Positions 25,698-34,397 of a stretch of 64,000 nt of DNA are shown here, piece by piece. The translations under genes were made by a program, and so were the position numbers. The notes beneath the pieces are model-generated. The model was given only the letters and a program-made list of their open reading frames with translations. It ran no database searches and was not told the DNA's origin. The stretch's first letter is position 1, and each line of letters starts with the position of its first letter. The stretch comes from Eubacterium sp. (GTDB lineage: Bacteria; Bacillota; Clostridia; Oscillospirales; Acutalibacteraceae), in contig JAFLRZ010000010.1 of assembly GCA_022511225.1 (NCBI GenBank), positions 19,575-83,574 of the forward strand. Direction: 5' to 3'.

Positions 25698-26730
25698 CAA
25701 TTTCACCTCGCTTTTTAATTCGTCTTAATTGCCCGCAGGATGCATTAATATCAGAACCAAGTGTTCTTCTTATTGTAGCATTAATTCCATTCTTTTTCAA
25801 TATATCAGCAAACTTTTCTATATTCTCTCTGCTGCTTTGAATATTGGCACACTCTTCTACATTATTTACAGGAATAAGATTTACGTGGCACAGCATTCCT
25901 TTAAGAAGCCTTGAAAGCTCTAAAGCATCAGCTTTGCTGTCATTAACATCTTTAATGAGCGTGTATTCAAAGCTTACTCTTCTGTTCGTTTTCTGCGCAT
26001 ATTTTTTACAGGCAGTGATAAGCTCTTCAACAGGATACCGTCTGTTAATCGGCATTGTCCTTGAACGAATTTCATCATTAGGTGCGTGAAGCGATATTGT
26101 AAGAGTTAGCTGTAAATCACGCTCCATCAAATCATATATTTTCGGCACAATACCACAGGTGGAAATAGTTATATTTCGCATTGAAATATTTAGTCCTTCA
26201 GGACTGTTAACGATATCAAGAAAATCAATAACGTTTTCAAAGTTATCAAGAGGCTCGCCAATCCCCATCATAACTATATTTGAAATTCTGATACCTAAAT
26301 CCTTCTGTGCTGTATGAAGCTGAGATTCAATTTCACCTGCAGTAAGATTTCTCTTAAATCCTGCAAGAGTGGAAGCGCAGAAGGTACAACCCATTTTACA
26401 GCCAACCTGAGAGGAAACGCATATAGTATAGCCGTATTTGTACTTCATTATGACAGATTCGACATACTCACCATCGCATAGCCTGAAAAGGTATTTTACA
26501 GTTCCGTCAAGCTTTGATACGTACTTTTCTTCAATTTCACAGCTGCTTATGTAAAAGTCAGAAGCAAGCTTTTCTCTAAGCGGTTTACTTATATTTGTCA
26601 TATCATCAAAGGACGTGCAACCGCTTTTATGAAGCCAATTAAATATCTGGTTTGCTCTGAATTTTGGAAGCCCTGCATCTGATAAAATCTTATTTAGTTT
26701 TTGAATAGTCAGCGATTTAATATCAGTCAT
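25675..26730 (-). CDS. rlmN: 23S rRNA A2503 / tRNA A37 methyltransferase RlmN
   Basis: Radical SAM enzyme that methylates C2 of A2503 in 23S rRNA. The radical SAM cluster motif is CKMGCTFCAS. The catalytic Cys pair is completed by Cys in SCGQLR near the C terminus. The 351-aa length and GIGEPLDN, SLHAPND and RRTLGSDI segments fit RlmN. The mutated resistance paralogue Cfr is not suggested by the sequence. It overlaps rsmB by 8 bases and stp by 23. Confidence 0.97.
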   Translation of the reverse strand: MTDIKSLTIQKLNKILSDAGLPKFRANQIFNWLHKSGCTSFDDMTNISKPLREKLASDFYISSCEIEEKYVSKLDGTVKYLFRLCDGEYVESVIMKYKYGYTICVSSQVGCKMGCTFCASTLAGFKRNLTAGEIESQLHTAQKDLGIRISNIVMMGIGEPLDNFENVIDFLDIVNSPEGLNISMRNITISTCGIVPKIYDLMERDLQLTLTISLHAPNDEIRSRTMPINRRYPVEELITACKKYAQKTNRRVSFEYTLIKDVNDSKADALELSRLLKGMLCHVNLIPVNNVEECANIQSSRENIEKFADILKKNGINATIRRTLGSDINASCGQLRRIKKRGEIDENSSKN

Positions 26731-27958
26731 TATTCTTAATTAGTTTTGCCCTGTAAAATCCATCTCCACCATCAAAACTCGGGAAAATGGTTTTTTCATC
26801 AGTAAGCGTAAAGTTTCTATTCTTTTTTAAAAATGATTTAACAACGTTTTCATTTTCTTTTTTATTCAAGGTGCAGGTTGAATATATCAGCACACCGCCG
26901 CTTTTAAGATATTTTGATGAAGTTTCAAGAATATCAAGCTGTAAATGCGGCAAATCTTTAACACTGTCGAGGCTTTTATGCCTTATTTCAGGCTTTCTTC
27001 TTATAATTCCAAATCCTGAACAAGGCACATCAACGAGTATTCTATCTGCCATAGGGATATCAGGATTATAAACCGAAGCATCATTTACAGCAGTTTTTAT
27101 TATGTTAATACCAAGCCTCTTTGCGCCATCATTAACAAGCTTAAGTCTATGAGAATAGAGGTCAAAAGCAAATATCCTGCCCTTATTATTCATCTGCTGT
27201 GCGATTGTAAAGGTCTTGCCACCCGGAGCACAGCACACATCAAGAACTGTATCATTCTCTCTTGCGCCGAGTGAAACTGCACACTCATAGCTTGATAAAT
27301 CTTCTATATGAAAAAGTCCGTTTTTATATGCTCTGGAGGTGCGAAAATCTATAGGTGAATTAATCTTTACGACATCATCACATACTTCACATTCTACGTC
27401 CTCACTAAGAAGCTCATATAAAAGTTCGTCACTGTCTACGAAAAGCTTATTTGGAATTGCAAAGACGGGAGGTCTGCCGTTAAGACAAGGCAAAAACTCT
27501 TTTACAGTATCGAAGCCGTACTGTTTATTCCACATATTAAGTAATTGCTCAGGAATTGAATGTATCAGATAATCGTCTTTAAGAATTTCATTATCATCAG
27601 CAACTTTATGTAGCACGGCATTAACGAGTTTTGAGTAAAAATCCTGCTTAATTTCCTTAACAAGTTTTACACTCTCATTAATTGCGGCGCTGTCAGGCAC
27701 CTTATCCATATAAAGAATCTGATATGCACCAAGCCTTAATACTGTCATAATTTTGGGCTTAGGAGACTTGTCAATGTACTTTTTCAAATAATAGTCAATT
27801 GTTATTCTTCTCTCTACTACTCCGTAAACAAGTGCACTTATGAACGATTTATTTTCTTCTATATCTGCAAGTGCAGAGTCAAGAGCTAAATTTGAATAAG
27901 ATGCATCGTAAAATATTTTATAAAGAATTTCAAATGCAATAAGTCTTTGACTTTTCAT
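26723..27958 (-). CDS. rsmB: 16S rRNA C967 methyltransferase RsmB
   Basis: SAM-dependent m5C methyltransferase of 16S rRNA. An N-terminal NusB-like RNA-binding domain (ALVYGVVERRITIDYYL, VLRLGAYQILYM) leads into the Rossmann methyltransferase. DVCCAPGGKT is the SAM loop. VDVPCSGFG and YSTCTLNKKENE carry the two conserved cysteines, of which the one in TC is the nucleophile. It shares one base with the upstream peptidase gene's end and 8 bases with rlmN. At 411 aa it is slightly short but complete. Confidence 0.96.
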   Translation of the reverse strand: MKSQRLIAFEILYKIFYDASYSNLALDSALADIEENKSFISALVYGVVERRITIDYYLKKYIDKSPKPKIMTVLRLGAYQILYMDKVPDSAAINESVKLVKEIKQDFYSKLVNAVLHKVADDNEILKDDYLIHSIPEQLLNMWNKQYGFDTVKEFLPCLNGRPPVFAIPNKLFVDSDELLYELLSEDVECEVCDDVVKINSPIDFRTSRAYKNGLFHIEDLSSYECAVSLGARENDTVLDVCCAPGGKTFTIAQQMNNKGRIFAFDLYSHRLKLVNDGAKRLGINIIKTAVNDASVYNPDIPMADRILVDVPCSGFGIIRRKPEIRHKSLDSVKDLPHLQLDILETSSKYLKSGGVLIYSTCTLNKKENENVVKSFLKKNRNFTLTDEKTIFPSFDGGDGFYRAKLIKNND

Positions 27959-28653
27959 TATCGTCTACTGCCTCTGTTAATGATAAGTAGTAATCTCAAA
28001 ATTGTTGCAAGCGCAGATACCAATGCCGCTACATATGTCAGTGCAGCAGCAGTAAGTACCTTTTTAGCTCCGGTATATTCCTCGGACTCTAAAAAAGCAT
28101 TACTTTCAATTGTATCAAGTGCCCTTTTTGAAGCATTAAATTCAACCGGCAGGGTTATTAGCTGAAAAAGTGCCACTGCGCAGTACAAAATAAGTCCTGC
28201 GTAAATCAGTACATCACTGTAAAGAATCATACCGATAAGAGCAAGAGGAATGCCAAGCATTGAGCCAATTTTTGTAACAGGAATGATTGCATTTCTAATT
28301 TTGAGAGCAGAATAACCCTCAGCGTGCTGACAAGCATGCCCTGCCTCGTGACAAGCAACACCAATTGCCGCAACACTCGTTGAGTCAAAGACGTCCTGTG
28401 AAAGGCAAATTTCTTTCTTAGCAGGGTCGTAGTAATCAGTAAGACTGCCACCGATTTTCTTAATTCTCACGTCGGTAATACCGTTGAGCTGAAGAAGTCT
28501 GTAAGCCGCATCAGCACCGGTCATACCTCTTCTGTTTCTAATCTTTGAATATTTTGAAAATGCGCTTTTAACCTTCATCTGACATATCAGCGCAAATATA
28601 AAAACAGGTATCATTATAAAGCCTGTCATATAGTATGAAAAATAAGCACCCAT
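27958..28653 (-). CDS. Membrane zinc metallopeptidase (YugP-like)
   Basis: A 231-aa protein with a hydrophobic N terminus, then the zinc motif ACHEAGHACQ (HExxH) and two to three membrane helices. The C-terminal RALDTIESNAFL segment is also typical of the YugP/DUF-type neutral zinc metallopeptidase family. The substrate is unknown. AGGAGAATAAT precedes the ATG. It sits between fmt and rsmB, a position shared by many Clostridia, with one base of overlap to rsmB. Confidence 0.9.
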   Translation of the reverse strand: MGAYFSYYMTGFIMIPVFIFALICQMKVKSAFSKYSKIRNRRGMTGADAAYRLLQLNGITDVRIKKIGGSLTDYYDPAKKEICLSQDVFDSTSVAAIGVACHEAGHACQHAEGYSALKIRNAIIPVTKIGSMLGIPLALIGMILYSDVLIYAGLILYCAVALFQLITLPVEFNASKRALDTIESNAFLESEEYTGAKKVLTAAALTYVAALVSALATILRLLLIINRGSRR

Positions 28654-28654
28654 A

Positions 28655-29584
28655 TTATTCTCCTAAAGTTGTACCAAGCTCTATGCTATTCCCCTGCAAA
28701 AAAGCTTTAGCGTCCATTCTCTTCTTCCCTTCAAGCTGAAGCTCGGTAATATCAAGGCATTTACCGTCACCGCAGCACACAGTAAGTACATTTATATTAT
28801 CTGTAACTTTACCGCATTTATCACCTGTTTTTGTACTTTTAACTGTTTTGTGAATTTTTAGCTGCTTTCCGTTAAGTGTTGTTACGGCGCAGGGCCAGCT
28901 TTGAAGTCCTCTGACCAAATTATGAATTTCGTCAGCACTCTTTGACCAGTCAATAATGCCTAAATCTTTCGTGATTTTAGGTGCGTGGCTTGACATATTA
29001 TTGTCTTGTTTTACCCGATTTACAGAATTACTTTCAATCATATCAATCGCCTCAATAAGAGCATCAGCACCGATAAGAGATAATCTGTCAAATAATTCCT
29101 CTGAGGTTTCATTGCCTCCAATATTGCATTCCTTTACAAGAAGCATATCGCCTGTATCAACGCCCTCATCCATCTGCATTATGGTTACACCTGTTTTTTC
29201 ATCTCCGTTAATAACTGACCACTGAATAGGTGCTGAGCCTCTGTATTTCGGAAGTAAAGACGCATGAACGTTTATAGAGCCGTATTTTTTTGAATCAAGA
29301 ATAGCTTTAGGAAGTATTTTGCCATAAGCTACAACTATAATTATATCAGCTTCTAAGTTATTAATAAGATTCAGTGCTTCTTCAGTTTTTAATGAATTCG
29401 GCTGATAAACCGGGATACTATTTGCTACAGCACAAGCCTTTACGGGCGGAGGAGTTAAAATCTGCTTTCTTCCGACAGGCTTATCAGGTTGTGAAAACAC
29501 TGCTGTAACGTTATGACGGCTGTTGATCAGCTTTTGAAGGCAAGGAACTGCAAAATCAGGAGTTCCCATAAAGATTATATTCAT
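28655..29584 (-). CDS. fmt: Methionyl-tRNA formyltransferase
   Basis: Fmt formylates initiator Met-tRNA using 10-formyl-THF. The 309-aa protein begins IIFMGTPDFAVPCL. It has the catalytic NVHASLLPKYRGSAPIQW region (Asn, His) and the metal/folate-site MDEGVDTGD. A C-terminal OB-like domain follows (GLQSWPCAVT). It directly abuts def, its partner in the formylation-deformylation cycle. Confidence 0.97.
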   Translation of the reverse strand: MNIIFMGTPDFAVPCLQKLINSRHNVTAVFSQPDKPVGRKQILTPPPVKACAVANSIPVYQPNSLKTEEALNLINNLEADIIIVVAYGKILPKAILDSKKYGSINVHASLLPKYRGSAPIQWSVINGDEKTGVTIMQMDEGVDTGDMLLVKECNIGGNETSEELFDRLSLIGADALIEAIDMIESNSVNRVKQDNNMSSHAPKITKDLGIIDWSKSADEIHNLVRGLQSWPCAVTTLNGKQLKIHKTVKSTKTGDKCGKVTDNINVLTVCCGDGKCLDITELQLEGKKRMDAKAFLQGNSIELGTTLGE

Positions 29585-30046
29585 TTAATCACCTGCTATA
29601 TTAACATCACTTATAGCCCTTGACGTAAACAAAATTCCGTCAAGATGGTCAATCTCATGGCAAAAGGCTCTTGCTTTAAGATCCTCGCCTGTAAACACCT
29701 GCCACTTGCCGTTTCTGTCCTGAGCCTTGACCTGAACCTTTTTAGGTCTTAATGTAGTTGCGTATTTATTAGGAAGTGAAAGACATCCTTCGGACTCTTT
29801 CTGCTCACCCTCCTGCATTGTTATTTCAGGATTAACAAGCTCCATTACGCCGTCACCGACATCGATAACTACAACTCTTTTAAGTATTCCCACCTGAACA
29901 GCAGCAAGACCGACACCGTTAGCGTTGTTCATTGTTTCAATCATATCATCAATAAGAATTGACAGTCTAACGTCAAATTTTTCAACGACCCTGCTTTTCT
30001 TTTCAAGAATAGGATCACCAAGCTTAACAATATTCCTTAATGCCAT
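29585..30046 (-). CDS. def: Peptide deformylase
   Basis: Def removes the formyl group from nascent proteins. All three active-site motifs are present: GVGLAAVQVG (family GxGLAAxQ), EGCLSLP with the metal-binding Cys, and HEIDHLDG with the two His ligands and the catalytic Glu. At 153 aa it is a compact type 1/3 form. It is 9 bases from priA and abuts fmt. Confidence 0.97.
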   Translation of the reverse strand: MALRNIVKLGDPILEKKSRVVEKFDVRLSILIDDMIETMNNANGVGLAAVQVGILKRVVVIDVGDGVMELVNPEITMQEGEQKESEGCLSLPNKYATTLRPKKVQVKAQDRNGKWQVFTGEDLKARAFCHEIDHLDGILFTSRAISDVNIAGD

Positions 30047-30055
30047 ATTATTCTC

Positions 30056-32275
30056 CTAATTTAAATCAAAGGGGTTAAGATCAACGGAAATCATAACATC
30101 CCTATATTCTTTAATTTTACCGACCGATTTAAGAACAGAACTCAAAAGTGCTCTCATTTTTGCTGAATTTTTACACTTTACAAATAATCTGTATCTGTAC
30201 TGATTATTAATTTTAGATATTTTCGCAGGACTTGGACCAAGTATAATAAGCTTTTCACCTGCATTAGCATTTTCCTCTTTAAGCGAGTCAAAAAAAGCTC
30301 TTGCGCAAAGTGCAACAGTATTCTCATTTTCGCCAACAAACGAAGCAGAATATATATCGCAAAACGGAGGATATATAAGGAGCTTTCTAAGCTCTATTTC
30401 GTTTTCAAAAAAGCCTTTATAGTCCTGATTAGCAGCATATTCAAGTGTAGTATTATACGGATTAATAGTTTGAATAACTGCCCTGCCGCTGCCGTCTCGT
30501 CTGCCGCTTCTTCCAACAACCTGTGTTATCAAATCAAAAGAACGTTCGTCACTGTTATAATTTTCATCATAGAGTGAGGAGTCCGCATTTAATACGCCGA
30601 CAAGAGTTACGTCAGGAAAATCAAGACCCTTAGCAACCATCTGCGTGCCAACAAGAATATCATACTCATGATTTGAAAAAGCCTTAAAAAGCTTATCGTG
30701 TCCGAATTTAGTGCTTGTGGTGTCAGCATCCATACGAAGTACCCTTGCGTTCGGGAAGCAAAGCTCAAGCTCATTTTCTATTCTCTGAGTGCCGTATCCA
30801 CTGTATCGTACGTTATAACTATTACAGCTTGGACAAAGATTATCAAGATATTTTGAATAGCCGCAATAGTGACAGGTAAGCCGATTATTAAAGCTGTGAT
30901 AAGTAAGCGATATAGAACAGTTGGGACAGGTTATAACATGACCGCAATCATTACAGGAAATAAAAGTATTATACCCTCTGCGGTTAATAAGTAGTATCAC
31001 CTGCTTATTATTATCAATAGTCTCGTTAATATACTGCCTCAAGATAGACGAAATCGGTGATTTGTTACCACACTTCATTTCGTTTTTCATATCAACAGTT
31101 ATAACTTCAGGAAGCTTTGCATCACCATATCGTTCGGTTAGTTCACACAAAACGTATTTTCCTTTAATTGCATTTGAATAGCTTTCAAGGCTCGGTGTAG
31201 CAGACGTTAAAAGAAGCAAGGCTTTGTTATATCTGCATCTGAAATTAGCAACATCTTTCGCATTATATCTTGGAGTACGCTCACTTTTGTAAGTATTCTC
31301 CTGCTCCTCGTCAATAATGATAAGACCGAGGTTATGAAACGGTGCAAATACGGCGCTTCTTGTGCCAATTACAATTTTTGCTTCGCGCCTGTCAACCCTT
31401 TTGAATTCATCATTTCTTTCACCAAGTGACAGTCCGCTGTGAAAAACGGCTACTTTGTTGCCGTACCTCTTATGAAAAATTGAAAGTGCCTGTGGTGTAA
31501 GACTTATTTCAGGTACGAGCACGATAACGTCTTTGCCCATATCTATCGCCTTATCAATAAGCTTAAGGTATACCTGAGTTTTTCCGCTACCGGTTACACC
31601 GTAAAGCAGTCCTGTGCCTCCGTCGCCTTCAAGCATTTTGCGATATGTTTCATAAGCAGTTTGCTGCTCTTTAGAAAGGTTTATTGAAGCGTTATAAACT
31701 TCAAAATCACTCTTATACGGTAATCTGTAAACCTCTTTATCAAAAACAGAAATAACTCCGTATTTTTCGAGATTTTTGAGCACACCAATTCCGACAGAGC
31801 AGAATTCGCAGATTTCATTAACTCCAGCCGTACCAATATCAAACAAAAGGTTTACGACGCTTCTTTGCTTTGGTGTAAGCTTTGGCAGTTCTTCCTCATT
31901 TTCTATAAGAAGTGTTGCCATTTTAGATGTTGCGTCAGAAATGCGACCAACACCTCTTGGAAGCATCTGCTTAAGGCAGTCGAAAGTTGTGCAAAAGCAT
32001 CTTTCTTTGAGCCATAATGCAAGTGAAACCATTTCTTCACTGATAACAGGAAGCTTATTCTTTATTTCTGCAATTTGCTTTAGCTGTGAATTAATTGCCG
32101 GAAACAGCTTTACCACAATACCGTCACGTAACTGATTAGCTTTACCGAACGGCACTCTTACAAGCATACCGATTTTGATTTCACCTTCAAAATTCTCAGG
32201 TACATAATAATCGTAGTCTGAGCCAAGACTGAAAAAGGTTTTTTCAACTGCAACGGTAGCTACAATTCTGTTCAT
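30056..32275 (-). CDS. priA: Primosomal helicase PriA
   Basis: PriA restarts stalled replication forks by loading the primosome. The 739-aa protein has an N-terminal DNA-binding part and a superfamily 2 helicase core with GVTGSGKTQVYL (Walker A) and IIDEEQENTYKSE (DEEQ box). An inserted zinc region with repeated Cys pairs (CNDCGHVITCPNC, CHYC, CPSC) follows, then QVVGRSGR. In other Firmicutes coaBC often precedes it; here rpoZ precedes it by 2 bases. Confidence 0.97.
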   Translation of the reverse strand: MNRIVATVAVEKTFFSLGSDYDYYVPENFEGEIKIGMLVRVPFGKANQLRDGIVVKLFPAINSQLKQIAEIKNKLPVISEEMVSLALWLKERCFCTTFDCLKQMLPRGVGRISDATSKMATLLIENEEELPKLTPKQRSVVNLLFDIGTAGVNEICEFCSVGIGVLKNLEKYGVISVFDKEVYRLPYKSDFEVYNASINLSKEQQTAYETYRKMLEGDGGTGLLYGVTGSGKTQVYLKLIDKAIDMGKDVIVLVPEISLTPQALSIFHKRYGNKVAVFHSGLSLGERNDEFKRVDRREAKIVIGTRSAVFAPFHNLGLIIIDEEQENTYKSERTPRYNAKDVANFRCRYNKALLLLTSATPSLESYSNAIKGKYVLCELTERYGDAKLPEVITVDMKNEMKCGNKSPISSILRQYINETIDNNKQVILLINRRGYNTFISCNDCGHVITCPNCSISLTYHSFNNRLTCHYCGYSKYLDNLCPSCNSYNVRYSGYGTQRIENELELCFPNARVLRMDADTTSTKFGHDKLFKAFSNHEYDILVGTQMVAKGLDFPDVTLVGVLNADSSLYDENYNSDERSFDLITQVVGRSGRRDGSGRAVIQTINPYNTTLEYAANQDYKGFFENEIELRKLLIYPPFCDIYSASFVGENENTVALCARAFFDSLKEENANAGEKLIILGPSPAKISKINNQYRYRLFVKCKNSAKMRALLSSVLKSVGKIKEYRDVMISVDLNPFDLN

Positions 32276-32277
32276 TA

Positions 32278-32490
32278 TTATTTATTTTCGCAGAGCTCAT
32301 CAGGCTCTTCAATAACATACTTGCCATCAAGGATTTCCTCAATTGCAGTTGAAACGGTTTTTACGTCAATTTGCTCTTCCTTTTCAATAGCATCATCGCG
32401 AATTTCTCTCGCTCTTTTAGCTGTGCCTATTACAAGACTGTAACGGCTGTTGCAATTTTTAAGCATTTCTTTTAAATCCGGATTAAACAT
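32278..32490 (-). CDS. rpoZ: RNA polymerase omega subunit
   Basis: A 70-aa protein with the omega signature NSRYSLVIGTAKRAREI and the following acidic helix (VSTAIEEILDGKYVI). Omega assists beta' folding and polymerase assembly. It lies between gmk and priA, the canonical gmk-rpoZ order. Confidence 0.95.
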   Translation of the reverse strand: MFNPDLKEMLKNCNSRYSLVIGTAKRAREIRDDAIEKEEQIDVKTVSTAIEEILDGKYVIEEPDELCENK

Positions 32491-32510
32491 AATTCTTTCT
32501 CCTTTATATT

Positions 32511-33086
32511 TCAGGCGTTTCGCTTGCTAAGCTCAGCACTGATTATTTGATTTATTTCGTCTACACAAGCATCAAGCTTGTCATTGATAACATTATAATC
32601 ATACTTATCCTTGTATGTTAATTCATCCTTGGCAATTTTTAGTCTGCCTTGAATTACGTCCTCGTTGTCAGAATCTCTGCCTCTCAGTCGCTTTTCAAGC
32701 ACTTCAAAGCTCGGTGGAAGCAGAAAAATTGATACACAGTCATCAGGAAATAATTTCATAATATTTTGTGCACCTTCAACTTCGATTATGAGAAAACATA
32801 TTTTGCCTTCGTTGACGGCGTTGGTGACGTTGCTTATAGGAGTACCGTAATAGCAATTATTATAGCTGGTATACTCAATAAGACCGTTATTTTTAATTAG
32901 ATATTCAAATTCATCCTTTGATAAATAGTAATAGTTAACACCTTCGACTTCGCCATCACGCTTAGTTCGTGTAGTTGCCGAAACTGACTTCACAATGTCA
33001 TTTCTAATTTTACATAGCTCTGTATAGACTGTATCTTTGCCGCAGCCGCTCGGTGCAGAAAGAACAACAAGCATACCCTTATTCAT
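32511..33086 (-). CDS. gmk: Guanylate kinase
   Basis: Gmk phosphorylates GMP to GDP. From the ATG at 33086 the 191-aa product starts MNKGMLVVLSAPSGCGKDT, so its P-loop (SAPSGCGKDT) begins at residue 10. The GMP-binding SATTRTKRDGEVEGVNYYY segment and the late RLRGRDSDNEDVI loop are present. GGAGG lies 9 bases upstream. Longer in-frame starts would run deep into remA; the chosen start overlaps remA by 8 bases. Confidence 0.97.
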   Translation of the reverse strand: MNKGMLVVLSAPSGCGKDTVYTELCKIRNDIVKSVSATTRTKRDGEVEGVNYYYLSKDEFEYLIKNNGLIEYTSYNNCYYGTPISNVTNAVNEGKICFLIIEVEGAQNIMKLFPDDCVSIFLLPPSFEVLEKRLRGRDSDNEDVIQGRLKIAKDELTYKDKYDYNVINDKLDACVDEINQIISAELSKRNA

Positions 33087-33330
33087 CGATGTCAACCTCC
33101 ACTCCAAACTTGCCGGCAAGCTGCTTTGTATCCATATACGACAAAATAACATTGTCGCTGTCGGTAATTATTACACTCATCGTCTTTCTGCCGTGTGTAG
33201 CATCAATAAGAGTATTATTTGCCTTGCTCTCCCTGACAATTTTCTTTATCGGTGCTGATTCAGGTGATACTATTGAAATAACTCGATCAGCGTTAACCAA
33301 ATTACCAAATCCAATATTTACTAAATTCAT
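33079..33330 (-). CDS. remA: RemA family regulator (DUF370)
   Basis: An 83-aa protein that matches DUF370/RemA throughout (VNIGFGNLVNADRVISIVSPES, ATHGRKTMSVIITDS). In B. subtilis RemA is a DNA-binding activator of matrix and osmoprotectant genes. In Clostridia it is kept in the yicC-remA-gmk cluster, where its targets are unknown. It starts 4 bases after yicC and overlaps gmk by 8. Confidence 0.93.
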   Translation of the reverse strand: MNLVNIGFGNLVNADRVISIVSPESAPIKKIVRESKANNTLIDATHGRKTMSVIITDSDNVILSYMDTKQLAGKFGVEVDIDE

Positions 33331-33334
33331 ATCA

Positions 33335-34213
33335 TTACTCTATATTCTGTATCTGCTCTCTGATTTTTTCGATTTCTGCCTTCATATCAACAACCTTTCT
33401 GGCTATTGACACGTCAGAACACTTTGAGCCGATAGTATTTGTTTCTCTGTTGATTTCCTGAACAAGAAAATCAATCTTTCTTCCTACTGCTTCATCACTA
33501 TTAAGAAATTCTCTTAACTGTTCAATATGAGAACGAAGCCTTACAGTTTCCTCTGCAACTGCTACCTTGTCGCTGTAAATTGCAACCTCCTGCAAAATTC
33601 TGCCCTCATCAAGAGTAACGTCGCCGAGTAAATCGTGTACTCTTTCAACAAGCTTGTCATTGTACTCTTTGACAGTTTCAGGAGAACGTTGCTCTATATA
33701 AGAAACTGTATCAAGAATAAACTGAGAACGTGAATAAACGTCATCATACATTCTTTTTCCCTCAGTTGCTCTCATTTCTACGAACTTATCAAGAGCTTCC
33801 TCAGCAACGGTTTTAACGTATGACCAGATTTTTTCTTCGTCCTCCTCTGCCTTTCGAACAACGAGAACATCCTGATAGCGTGCAATGTCATTAGCAGAAA
33901 TACTGTCACGAAGCTCGTATCTCTCAGCAATTTCTCTGAGCGCAGATACGTATGCTCCTGCAAGTGTGTGATTGATAGCAACGTCGACAGAATCAGTGTC
34001 AAGTGCTTCAATCGTTACATAGCATTCAACCTTTCCCCTTGATACCTTTGAATTTATAAATGATTTGATTTTGTCATCAATAAATCCATATTGACGAGGA
34101 CATCGGGAATAAAACTCAAAATACCTGTGATTAACAGATTTAAGCTCGACAGAAATGATATATCCGTCAATTTCTTTAACGGCTCTGCCGAAGCCTGTCA
34201 TAGATTTAACCAT
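33335..34213 (-). CDS. yicC: YicC family endoribonuclease
   Basis: YicC proteins are endoribonucleases; in E. coli YicC promotes decay of the small RNA RyhB. The 292-aa product starts MVKSMTGFGRA, the family hallmark, has LKSVNHRYFEFYSRCP, and ends in the conserved GRKIDFLVQEINRETNTIGSK...VVDMKAEIEKIREQIQN segment (quoted in parts). AAGGAGACATT precedes the ATG. It opens the long operon running to spoVM and has its own promoter. Confidence 0.95.
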   Translation of the reverse strand: MVKSMTGFGRAVKEIDGYIISVELKSVNHRYFEFYSRCPRQYGFIDDKIKSFINSKVSRGKVECYVTIEALDTDSVDVAINHTLAGAYVSALREIAERYELRDSISANDIARYQDVLVVRKAEEDEEKIWSYVKTVAEEALDKFVEMRATEGKRMYDDVYSRSQFILDTVSYIEQRSPETVKEYNDKLVERVHDLLGDVTLDEGRILQEVAIYSDKVAVAEETVRLRSHIEQLREFLNSDEAVGRKIDFLVQEINRETNTIGSKCSDVSIARKVVDMKAEIEKIREQIQNIE

Positions 34214-34244
34214 AATGTCTCCTTAAATTTATTAATTTTAGTTA

Positions 34245-34273
34245 ATTATAAGTATGTGATAATTACAGGTCAA
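34245..34273 (-). promoter_or_regulatory. Promoter of the yicC-to-spoVM operon
   Basis: TTGACC (34268-34273), 17 bases, TATAAT (34245-34250), minus strand, about 30 bases before yicC. Its -35 box lies 17 bases from a perfect inverted repeat in the divergent region. Confidence 0.85.
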
Positions 34274-34289
34274 GAGTTTGTTAACATCT

Positions 34290-34306
34290 TGTTAATAAAA
34301 TTAACA
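34290..34306. promoter_or_regulatory. Inverted repeat in the yicC-fumC divergent region
   Basis: TGTTAAT-AAA-ATTAACA, a perfect 7-3-7 dyad, flanked by further GTTAA/TTAAC elements (34280-34284, 34322-34326). It lies between the two outward promoters and could be an operator. The regulator is unknown. Confidence 0.4.
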
Positions 34307-34340
34307 TTAAATTTACATTTGTTAAATAGAGTTATTGCTA

Positions 34341-34369
34341 TTGAAAGAAAAGGAAAAAAAGTGTATATT
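34341..34369 (+). promoter_or_regulatory. Promoter of fumC
   Basis: TTGAAA (34341-34346), 17 bases, TATATT (34364-34369) on the plus strand. GGAGGTAATT and the fumC ATG follow about 20 bases downstream of the predicted start. Confidence 0.75.
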
Positions 34370-34397
34370 ATGGTAAGACGATTAATTGGAGGTAATT

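Noticed and set aside
34290..34306. Rex operator at the fumC/yicC region
   Set aside because: The spacer between TGTTAA and TTAACA is five bases, one longer than the Rex consensus, so I list it only as an unassigned dyad.
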